A stretch of 10,570 nucleotides of DNA from the NCBI GenBank assembly GCA_025361665.1, contig JANYKF010000332.1, positions 1 through 10,570 of the forward strand, read 5' to 3'. Below are positions 1 to 5,959 of this stretch, piece after piece (position 1 is the stretch's first letter; the number at the start of each line of letters is the position of its first letter). The notes beneath the pieces are model-generated. The model worked only from the letters and a program-made list of their open reading frames with translations. It ran no database searches and was not told where the DNA came from. The translations under genes were made by a program, and so were the position numbers. This stretch comes from Clostridiaceae bacterium. Its GTDB lineage: Bacteria; Bacillota; Clostridia; DSM-8532.

Positions 1-156
1 AGACTGAATATGGTTTCCGACATGCTCCGCGAACAGCGGGTCCCCGGTATGGCGGATCATCTTTTCCAGCTGCTGGTGCGTGCAGTCCATTTGCCAGGGA
101 ACCCTGTCAGGTTCCCTGTGTTCGATGGCGGCCAATACGCGCTCTCTTGCGTTCAT
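1..156 (-). CDS. Uroporphyrinogen decarboxylase (URO-D) family protein, N-terminal fragment
   Basis: Only the first 52 codons are visible; the gene continues past the left edge. The protein starts MNARERVLAAIEHREPDRVP, the stereotyped opening of the URO-D/MtaA/CmuA family. Members include haem-pathway uroporphyrinogen decarboxylase and many corrinoid-dependent methyltransferases that move methyl groups between a substrate, a corrinoid protein and a thiol or folate. The opening, with Asp-Arg-Val-Pro at residues 17-20, is typical of the methyltransferase-like branch of anaerobes rather than of HemE; this is inference, because the catalytic region lies outside the window. The ATG at 154-156 has an ideal ribosome binding site, GGAGGT (minus strand, 163-168), 6 nt upstream. 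An AraC/PocR regulator lies 138 bp upstream on the same strand and is the obvious candidate to control it. Confidence 0.75.
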   Translation of the reverse strand, partial: MNARERVLAAIEHREPDRVPWQMDCTHQQLEKMIRHTGDPLFAEHVGNHIQS

Positions 157-162
157 AGGTCT

Positions 163-213
163 ACCTCCGTTGTTTGATGGGGCCATCATATCGCAGACTG
201 TGTTCCGATATAA
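163..213 (-). promoter_or_regulatory. Candidate activator-dependent promoter and RBS of the URO-D family gene
   Basis: Read on the minus strand, TATGAT (185-190) is a good -10 hexamer. At the normal 17-bp distance there is only TTATAT (208-213), a very poor -35, as often seen at promoters that need an activator such as the adjacent AraC protein. GGAGGT (163-168) is the ribosome binding site. The rest of the 157-294 gap holds a small palindrome, TTTCACTGAAA at 252-262, and no recognisable terminator after the regulator gene, so read-through from it is also possible. The promoter is a hypothesis from hexamer matching. Confidence 0.3.
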
Positions 214-294
214 GGGACGATTCGGTCATCAGGGAAACGAAACGGCTGATATTTCACTGAAAGATTGGCTGGGAAAACGATGGGGGATGCCATT

Positions 295-1191
295 TCAACC
301 GCCATAGCTCTTCTTTTCCACTGTGCTGGCATTTGGGAGCAAGATGGATTGCCTGTATTGCGATGGGGTCATGCCGAAACTTTTCCGGAAGAGGTGGGTG
401 AAGTAATGGAGATCCGGCCAGCCTGTTTGACCGGCTATCTCTCCGATTGGGAGATCGGTGTGTTCAAGCAGTTCTTTTACCTTCGCAAGGCGCAGGAAAC
501 GGACATGGCTAGTCACGCTGGTTCCGGATTGTTCCTTGACGACATGCGTCAGCCTTGACGCACTGAGACCGAGGGCGCGGCTGAGCTGCATGGTTTGCAG
601 GTTATCCTGCATGTTGGCCAGCACATGGGCATCCAGCCGCTCCATGATGGGCATGCCGTGAGGGTGAACCCATCCCGATTGCAGGATGAGGCTTGCCTGT
701 CGGACCAGCAGCCGTGCAGAGGCTTCAATTTTTTCAATGGGCAGGGCGGTGAGATGGTAGAAAGCCGCTTCCAGGGCGGACATGTCCGCGTGGAATGTCC
801 TGCATTTCGCGGCGATTTCCTTCCACATCGTACGGGACGGGATTTCACCGGTTGTCTGTCCCATCATCAGAAAGCCCAGCAGCCTCCCGCGGTCGAGAAT
901 CGGGGCAACTGCCTCGATCAGGCCGACGTGGCAGGTATACAGCTGCAGCTTGCCTGTGTCCCGTGCAGCGGAAAAGGCTGCCTGATCGCACGCCAGGCAG
1001 CTGGCATGCGCGGTTGAATCCGTTCGCAGCAGACTGCAGAAAGGCGCCATGTCCGCGGGAACACTGAAAGCATGTCGCAGGTCGTGTGTGACGAATGCCA
1101 CCCGGATGCCCGTCAGGAGGTGAAAATCGGACAGCATTTCTTCTATGGGGCTGCGCGTGAAGGAAACGCCATAATCTTGATGAATATCCAT
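295..1191 (-). CDS. AraC-family transcriptional regulator with N-terminal PocR sensory domain
   Basis: The protein has 298 residues. Residues about 14-170 match the PocR ligand-binding domain: they carry its cysteines (C52, C65, C68 and C87 in the YTCHVGL motif), followed by a hydrophobic 'AVAPI-G-LLGFLMMGQ' stretch. PocR domains are PAS-like and sense small molecules; the Salmonella protein responds to propanediol-type compounds and controls cobalamin and pdu genes. Residues about 184-285 form the AraC double helix-turn-helix, ending in the family signature IAGQTGWPDLHYFTHLFRKS and then GMTPSQYR. The ATG at 1189-1191 is preceded by GGGGA, 5 nt away. It lies upstream of, and codirectional with, the URO-D family gene and divergent from the sugar kinase, so either or both may be its targets. 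The four-repeat array at 1216-1291, just upstream of its start, suggests autoregulation or control of the divergent promoter. The ligand is not predictable. Confidence 0.9.
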   Translation of the reverse strand: MDIHQDYGVSFTRSPIEEMLSDFHLLTGIRVAFVTHDLRHAFSVPADMAPFCSLLRTDSTAHASCLACDQAAFSAARDTGKLQLYTCHVGLIEAVAPILDRGRLLGFLMMGQTTGEIPSRTMWKEIAAKCRTFHADMSALEAAFYHLTALPIEKIEASARLLVRQASLILQSGWVHPHGMPIMERLDAHVLANMQDNLQTMQLSRALGLSASRLTHVVKEQSGTSVTSHVRFLRLAKVKELLEHTDLPIGEIAGQTGWPDLHYFTHLFRKSFGMTPSQYRQSILLPNASTVEKKSYGG

Positions 1192-1215
1192 ATCATTCCC
1201 CGTTCCGGGTCAAGA

Positions 1216-1291
1216 TGGCATAATGGAATTACGATGGTAAAGCAGGATTGCGACAACATAACAAGATTCCGATAACAAAACAGGATTGTGC
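1216..1291. repeat. Tandem array of four degenerate 19-bp direct repeats (putative operator array)
   Basis: Four head-to-tail units of exactly 19 bp occupy 1216-1234, 1235-1253, 1254-1272 and 1273-1291 with no spacer. Six columns are invariant (unit positions 5, 7, 13, 14, 15 and 18), and most others agree in three of four. The approximate plus-strand consensus is TGGCATAACAGGATTGCGA. By hand count, adjacent units match at 11 to 13 of 19 positions. The array lies 25 bp upstream of the AraC/PocR start codon and about 86 bp upstream of the kinase -35 box, inside a divergent intergenic region of 268 bp. Such spaced direct repeats are usual for AraC-type binding sites, which are asymmetric and often tandem. 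A further near-copy of the core, AAACAGGAT, occurs at 1348-1356. I saw no convincing copy in front of the URO-D gene. Confidence 0.6.
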
Positions 1292-1377
1292 CCATGCAAG
1301 GATACTTTCGAACTGTACCGATCATATCCTGCGCCGGAAAACCTGTCAAACAGGATGAGTGCTTGTTGGACGAGTGA

Positions 1378-1406
1378 TTGCCGGCCGCTTCCCTTTCCTG
1401 TAGAAT
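1378..1406 (+). promoter_or_regulatory. Probable sigma-A-type promoter of the sugar kinase
   Basis: TTGCCG (1378-1383), a spacer of exactly 17 bp, and TAGAAT (1401-1406, five of six to TATAAT) form a good housekeeping promoter. It would start transcription near 1413, about 47 nt before the kinase ATG. The hexamer CCGGCC occurs at 1381-1386 and again at 1421-1426, exactly 40 bp apart and flanking the -10 region. The same arrangement and the same TGTAGAATCAG sequence recur at the isomerase promoter (7467-7495). Confidence 0.5.
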
Positions 1407-1459
1407 CAGGTTGACGGAAACCGGCCATTTTCATAGTTATCCGGGGAGGCGGCAATCAC

Positions 1460-2533
1460 ATGGCTGACATTATCGCGGTAGGCGAAATACTTGTGGAAAT
1501 CATGGCGACACAAACCGGACAGCGGTTTGATGCGGCAGGCAGCCTGGTGGGGCCTTTTGCAAGCGGGGCACCGGCCATCTGCATCGATCAGGCGGCGAGG
1601 ATGGGAGCCTCCTGCGCCATCATCGCAAAGGTCGGCGATGATGCATTCGGCAGGCTCTGCGTCAACCGCTTGTCGGACGATGGCGTGGACATATCCGGAA
1701 TCGTCACCGACAACCGGTATACGACTGGCACTGCTTTTGTGACCTATCTGTCGGACGGCAGCCGCTCTTTCATCTTTCATTTCGCAGAATCCGCCGCGGG
1801 ATATCTGATGGAAGCGGAAATCAACGAGGACCTGATCAAAGGAGCCCGGTTCCTTCATGTCATGGGGTGTTCCCTGTCGGCCGGATCCCGTTTGCGGGAT
1901 GCCGTCATTCGTGCTGTCAGGATGGCAAAAAGGCATGGCGTCAAGATATCATTCGACCCGAATATCAGGCCGGAATTGCTGTCGGACCAGAAGGTCGGGG
2001 ATATATTCCAGGAAGTACTGGCAAACACCGATATCCTTCTATCCGGCGAAAGTGAGTTGATGGCCTTGACGGGAAGCCACGATATGGAGGAGATGCTCAG
2101 CATGCTCAAGTCGGGCGGCATGACGCTGATTGTCTTGAAAAATGGCAAAAAGGGGATAAGGGTCATTGCCGGGGATGACGACTTTTTCGAACCTGCCTTT
2201 TCTGTTGAAGAGATTGACGCGACAGGTGCCGGAGATTGTTTCGACGGAGCGTTTCTTGCCTGCCTGCTGGAGGGAATGCCGCTCCGAGAGGCGGTACATG
2301 TCGCGAATGCAGCCGGGGCACTCAGTGTGACGAAAAAAGGCCCGATGGAAGGAGCCCATTACAAACGGGAAGTATTGGCTTTTCTGAAAGCAAATGAGGA
2401 TCATATTGTCCAAACCAAAAAGCAATTGTATGAAAAGCAAATGCTCGAGGCCTCCGAAGATGAGCGATTCCAAAAACGAACGATAGATTGCAGCAAGGAT
2501 TTCACTTTTGCTGACAAGGAGAATCTGACATGA
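1460..2533 (+). CDS. PfkB/ribokinase-family sugar kinase with a C-terminal charged extension
   Basis: A 357-residue cytosolic kinase predicted to phosphorylate a free sugar or sugar acid with ATP. It opens with a family strand (IIAVGEILVEIMA). The second signature is DATGAGDCFDGAF at 253-265, with D259 as catalytic base and the GAG anion hole. Sugar-contact regions include KVGDDAFG (57-64), DPNIRP (166-171) and the ATP-side NGKKG (228-232). The usual GG-x-x-N signature is replaced by SGAPAICIDQAARMG (35-49), which I associate with the COG0524 clade that includes tagatose-kinase-like enzymes; the substrate could be a ketohexose or keto-sugar acid but is not proven. The kinase fold should end near residue 310; a further ~45 residues are lysine- and glutamate-rich and unlike the fold. 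The start is supported by GGGGAGG (1443-1449). The stop overlaps the next gene as ATGA, implying coupled translation. Confidence 0.88.
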   Translation: MADIIAVGEILVEIMATQTGQRFDAAGSLVGPFASGAPAICIDQAARMGASCAIIAKVGDDAFGRLCVNRLSDDGVDISGIVTDNRYTTGTAFVTYLSDGSRSFIFHFAESAAGYLMEAEINEDLIKGARFLHVMGCSLSAGSRLRDAVIRAVRMAKRHGVKISFDPNIRPELLSDQKVGDIFQEVLANTDILLSGESELMALTGSHDMEEMLSMLKSGGMTLIVLKNGKKGIRVIAGDDDFFEPAFSVEEIDATGAGDCFDGAFLACLLEGMPLREAVHVANAAGALSVTKKGPMEGAHYKREVLAFLKANEDHIVQTKKQLYEKQMLEASEDERFQKRTIDCSKDFTFADKENLT

Positions 2534-2793
2534 AAAAATACGTATTGCGAAAGAATGTTGGCGACACGGAAATGCCTTCCGTGATTGGCCCAGAACTGGC
2601 TGAGCTGAAGATTCGCATTTTCGGGGAGGGGTACCCTGATACAGGTTCCCTGTATTATGAAGGAACAGTCGGCACCTTTGTGATCGAGCGATTGCCTCAA
2701 CCCGCACTAATTGAAATGCTGCCCCGGCTGCTTGATGAATCCCGGTTCACATACTGCCTGAATACAGAAAACATCGTGATTGAGCGGACCTGA
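2530..2793 (+). CDS. Small hypothetical protein translationally coupled to the sugar kinase
   Basis: I do not recognise a family for this 87-residue product. Its ATG overlaps the kinase stop codon (ATGA, 2530-2533) and has a near-ideal ribosome binding site, AAGGAG (2516-2521), 8 nt upstream within the end of the kinase gene, which argues strongly that it is real. It has no signal peptide or membrane segment. It begins with a basic stretch (MKKYVLRKN), and alternates short hydrophobic strands (LKIRIF, GTFVIERL, NIVIERT) with one helical segment (PALIEMLPRLLDE), so a compact alpha/beta fold is likely. The coupling suggests a role tied to the kinase, such as a regulator or accessory subunit, or simply a metabolic partner. 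The function is unknown. Confidence 0.7.
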   Translation: MKKYVLRKNVGDTEMPSVIGPELAELKIRIFGEGYPDTGSLYYEGTVGTFVIERLPQPALIEMLPRLLDESRFTYCLNTENIVIERT

Positions 2794-2859
2794 AAGAGGC
2801 TGTCTCAAGATGGCTGGGCTTTTCCACGGCATTTTCTTCCGGTGAAAACAATGAAAGAT

Positions 2860-2872
2860 GCAGGGGCCCTGC
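2860..2872. terminator. Short hairpin in a convergent gap; weak terminator candidate
   Basis: GCAGG-GGC-CCTGC is a perfect 5-bp stem with a 3-nt loop, in the 94-bp gap between the convergent kinase/small-protein unit and topB. The downstream sequence on the plus strand (CCTATTTCC) is only mildly T-rich, so termination would be inefficient. No better terminator is visible in this gap. Confidence 0.25.
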
Positions 2873-2887
2873 CCTATTTCCGTTACC

Positions 2888-5050
2888 TCACTTTCCCCAT
2901 TGCTTGAGCGCTTCCGCCATAGCCGAGTTGATATTGTCCGGCGCCTCCTGATTTTGCAGGAACTGGGTAACCTCGCGTTTGTCGACCCTGTCACCAACCC
3001 GCTCCTTGAACGCGCTCAGCTTTTCCCGGTATCCGCAGCCGCAGAAAAAGGCCTTGTTGTCTCCGTCTCCGCGGATTTCCATCTTCTTGTGGCATTCGGG
3101 ACAACGGGCATTGGATGTTTGCGATAGGTTCACTCTCGCACCGCATTGCCTGTCTACGCATACCAGCATCTTGCCACGCTTGCCGTTGACCTCCAGCATG
3201 AACTTGCCGCAGGTGGGGCATTTTTCGCGTGTCAGGTTTTCATGCTTGTAAGTGCCGGTGTCTGCAATGACATTGGAAACAAGCTTGGTGGCGTACAGCC
3301 TCATGTCAGCGGTGAATTTCTGCGGGTCAGCCTGGCCCTTGCTGATGCGCAGCAGCATCTGTTCCCAGCGGGCGGTCAATTCCGGGCTTTTCAGGTCATT
3401 AGGCACCAGTTCGATTAGTTGCTTCCCCTTTGCGGTTGGCGAGATCTCCTTACCTCGGCGCTCCATATAAAAAGAATCGAACAGTTTTTCCAGAATGTCC
3501 GCCCGGGTCGCCGGAGTTCCCAGGCCGCTTCCGGCATCCATGGCTTCCCGAAGACGGTCATCATCGATGAATTTTCCCGGATGTTCCATGGCTGCGAGCA
3601 AAGTGGCCTCGTTGTAACGTACCGGAGGTCGGGTCTTGCCGTTGATGACCTTCACGGAACGAATGGGCAGCAAGCCTCCTTTTTTCAGGTCAGGCAAGTT
3701 CTGCTCGGAATCATCGTCATCCGCATCCATATCTGCCGGCGCTTCCTGGTAGATGGCCCGCCAGCCCAAGGACTTGACGATGCGCCCTTTTGCCTGGAAT
3801 ATCTCTCCGCCTGCTTCCACCCGCACCGTGGTCTGTTCGTATTCATAAGCAGGAGACAACACGGCCAGAAAACGCTTCACGACCAGATCGTAAATGTGCC
3901 GTTCCTCGGGCTTCAAGCCGTTCAGGTCCACGAATTGTTCGGTGGGGATGATGGCATGGTGATCGGTCACTTTTGAGTCGTCCACAAACCGTCTCGTTGT
4001 TTTCACGCCTGCACGAAGCAGCTGCGCCACGGCATCCTTGTAAGGACCTACAGCAATGCATTTCAGCCGTTCCGGCAAGGTGGGGACGATGTCCCTGGTG
4101 ATATGCTTGGAATCTGTTCGAGGATAAGTGACCAGTTTGTAGTGTTCGTACAGCTGCTGCATGGCATTGGAAGTCTGCTTGGCGGAAAGACCGTATTTTT
4201 TATTGGCATCCATTTGCAGGGAAGTCAGGTCATAGCCTAAAGGGGGCAATTCTTCCCTGCTGCTCTTTTCCAATTGCGTGATGCGTCCGGTTTGGCCGGT
4301 TACTGCTTTGGCGATTGCTTCCGCACGCGCCTTGTCAGACAAGCGTGCCTGACCGTTCTTGTCTCGCCACAGTAAAATCATTCCTTCCGTGATGGCCTGT
4401 AGAGTCCAGTAGTCCTGGGGAATGAACCGGCGGATTTCCTCTTCCCGTACCACAACCATCGCCAGCGTGGGAGTCTGCACCCGTCCGGCCGACAGCTGTG
4501 CATTGTATTTGCAGGTTAGGGCCCGCGTCACATTGAGGCCCACCAGCCAGTCTGCCTCCGCACGGCTTTGGGCGGATTTGTAGAGATTGACATAGGCTTC
4601 GCCGGGTTTGAGGTTCGCGAAGCCCTCCCGGATGGCTTTGTCGGTTTGGGAAGAGATCCACAGGCGTTTGATGGGTTTTCGGAAAACCGCTTTTGCAATA
4701 ATCCACCGGGCCACCAGCTCCCCTTCACGGCCAGCATCGGTGGCAATGATCAATCCATCCACATCGGGCCGGTGCAGCAATTGGCGAACGGTTCCATACT
4801 GGCCTGCAGTCTCTTTCATCACGACTAGTTCCATTTTTTCCGGGATCATGGGCAGGTCTTCCAACACCCATTTCTGATATTTGGGATCATAGGCATCCGG
4901 GTCCGCCAGCGTGACCAAATGACCCAGTGCCCAAGTCACGATATGATTCGAGCCTTCCAGAAAACCTTTTCCGCCTTTGCTGCAGCCCAGTACCCGTGCC
5001 AGCTCCCTTGCCACCGAAGGCTTTTCCGCCAGAACCAGTTGTTTTCCCAT
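2888..5050 (-). CDS. topB: DNA topoisomerase III (type IA topoisomerase)
   Basis: A 720-residue type IA topoisomerase that cuts and passes single strands of DNA; it decatenates replication and recombination intermediates rather than being the main relaxing enzyme. The TOPRIM domain opens at LVLAEKPSVAR (E9) and continues with ATDAGREGE (D105, E109, E111) for magnesium. SAGRVQTPTLAMV (187-199) is a family core motif. The catalytic tyrosine is Y309 in TYPRTDS. The C-terminus carries two zinc-ribbon-like cysteine clusters (C611/C614/C631/C636 and C650/C653/C670/C672); E. coli TopB, at about 650 residues, is shorter, while Bacillus TopB is of similar size. The start at 5048-5050 matches the family N-terminus, but its ribosome binding site is poor: GGAAGAAAG lies rather far upstream. 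A HAD phosphatase gene lies 72 bp upstream on the same strand. Confidence 0.96.
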   Translation of the reverse strand: MGKQLVLAEKPSVARELARVLGCSKGGKGFLEGSNHIVTWALGHLVTLADPDAYDPKYQKWVLEDLPMIPEKMELVVMKETAGQYGTVRQLLHRPDVDGLIIATDAGREGELVARWIIAKAVFRKPIKRLWISSQTDKAIREGFANLKPGEAYVNLYKSAQSRAEADWLVGLNVTRALTCKYNAQLSAGRVQTPTLAMVVVREEEIRRFIPQDYWTLQAITEGMILLWRDKNGQARLSDKARAEAIAKAVTGQTGRITQLEKSSREELPPLGYDLTSLQMDANKKYGLSAKQTSNAMQQLYEHYKLVTYPRTDSKHITRDIVPTLPERLKCIAVGPYKDAVAQLLRAGVKTTRRFVDDSKVTDHHAIIPTEQFVDLNGLKPEERHIYDLVVKRFLAVLSPAYEYEQTTVRVEAGGEIFQAKGRIVKSLGWRAIYQEAPADMDADDDDSEQNLPDLKKGGLLPIRSVKVINGKTRPPVRYNEATLLAAMEHPGKFIDDDRLREAMDAGSGLGTPATRADILEKLFDSFYMERRGKEISPTAKGKQLIELVPNDLKSPELTARWEQMLLRISKGQADPQKFTADMRLYATKLVSNVIADTGTYKHENLTREKCPTCGKFMLEVNGKRGKMLVCVDRQCGARVNLSQTSNARCPECHKKMEIRGDGDNKAFFCGCGYREKLSAFKERVGDRVDKREVTQFLQNQEAPDNINSAMAEALKQWGK

Positions 5051-5101
5051 TCATACCGCGCTTTCTTCCGAAGTTTCATATGCCAGGGGTATTCACAGAA
5101 C

Positions 5102-5113
5102 AAGATATATCTT
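5102..5113. repeat. 12-bp perfect palindrome between the HAD gene and topB
   Basis: AAGATATATCTT is its own reverse complement. It lies in the 72-bp gap upstream of topB. A weak promoter, TTGTTC-17-TATGAA on the minus strand, could start just downstream of it. The palindrome might be a dimer binding site, but an AT-rich 12-mer can also arise by chance. Confidence 0.25.
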
Positions 5114-5122
5114 CACAAGCCC

Positions 5123-5902
5123 TTATTCTTTGCCAGGCACAATATCTCCGACGCCATCCAGGATATGATCGGGCCGATAAGGGAAATGTTCGATGTCTTC
5201 GCGCCGGGTAACGCCGCTGAGTACCAGGATGGTCTCGATTTCGGACTCTATGCCCGCGATGATGTCGGTATCCATGCGATCTCCGATGATGACCGCTTCT
5301 TCCCTCCTTGAGCCCAGAACCCTCAGCGCGTTTCGCATGATGAGCGGATTTGGCTTGCCGATGAAATAGGCGGAGCGGCCGGTCGCCAATTCGATGGGTG
5401 CAATAAGTGCACGCGTGGCGGGGACGATGCCTTCTTCCGAAGGCCCGGTCAAATCCGGGTTTGTGCCTACGAGCCGGGCACCCCGCAAAACAAGCTGGAT
5501 GGCGTGGGTAATGCGCTCATATCCATAGGAACGGGTTTCACCTACAATGACATAGTCTGGATTCACGTCATTCATGGAAAAGCCGACGTCGTAGAGCGCT
5601 TTCACCAGCCCGGCATCCCCAATGACATAAGCACTTCCGCCCGGTATCTGCGAGGAAACAAACGCGGCGGTGGCGAGTGCACTGGTATAGAAATTATCTT
5701 CATGAACTTCAATCCCAAGCCGTGCCAGCTTTTGGGACAACTCCCTGGGTGACCGTTCACTGCTGTTTGTAAGAAACAGGAAACGCTTTTCTTCGCGCTT
5801 CAGCCATGCAACGAACTCAGTGGCGCCTGCAAGCAAACGGTTTCCGTGATAGATGACACCATCCATATCGCAGAGGAAAGCTTTTTTACTGGAAATGTCC
5901 AT
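5123..5902 (-). CDS. HAD-superfamily hydrolase, NagD-like (HAD-IIA) sugar-phosphate phosphatase
   Basis: A 259-residue cytosolic phosphatase, normal length for the NagD/HAD-IIA group, whose members dephosphorylate nucleotides or small sugar phosphates such as glycerol phosphate. All four HAD motifs are present. Motif I is FLCDMDGVIYHG, with nucleophile D12 and acid/base D14. Motif II is FLTNSS (T45, N46). The motif III lysine is K183 in GKPNP. Motif IV is IGDRMDTDI (D208, D213). The C2-type cap lies between motifs II and III. The start ATG (5900-5902) has a strong AAAGGAG site 7 nt upstream. It lies 57 bp downstream of the ATPase gene and 72 bp upstream of topB, all on the same strand, so cotranscription is likely. 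Its substrate cannot be read from the sequence; damage-repair ('housecleaning') of sugar phosphates is the common role. Confidence 0.92.
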   Translation of the reverse strand: MDISSKKAFLCDMDGVIYHGNRLLAGATEFVAWLKREEKRFLFLTNSSERSPRELSQKLARLGIEVHEDNFYTSALATAAFVSSQIPGGSAYVIGDAGLVKALYDVGFSMNDVNPDYVIVGETRSYGYERITHAIQLVLRGARLVGTNPDLTGPSEEGIVPATRALIAPIELATGRSAYFIGKPNPLIMRNALRVLGSRREEAVIIGDRMDTDIIAGIESEIETILVLSGVTRREDIEHFPYRPDHILDGVGDIVPGKE

Positions 5903-5959
5903 GATGTGCTCCTTTCGGGAGGTTCATGCAAATCAAATTATTAGGAGTGAAAATATGAA

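Noticed and set aside
595..1067. Overlapping plus-strand frames across the AraC/PocR gene
   Set aside because: The minus-strand frame carries full PocR and AraC motifs. The plus-strand translations show no family features and lack credible RBSs.
1460..2533. Specific assignment of the kinase as KdgK, fructokinase or tagatose kinase
   Set aside because: PfkB substrate specificity cannot be read safely from motifs. The SGAPAI clade hint is not enough for a gene symbol.
2795..2809. Sequence AAGAGGCTGTCTCAA, reminiscent of ends of some Firmicutes insertion sequences
   Set aside because: No matching inverted copy, transposase fragment or target duplication is visible nearby. A short resemblance alone does not support a mobile element.
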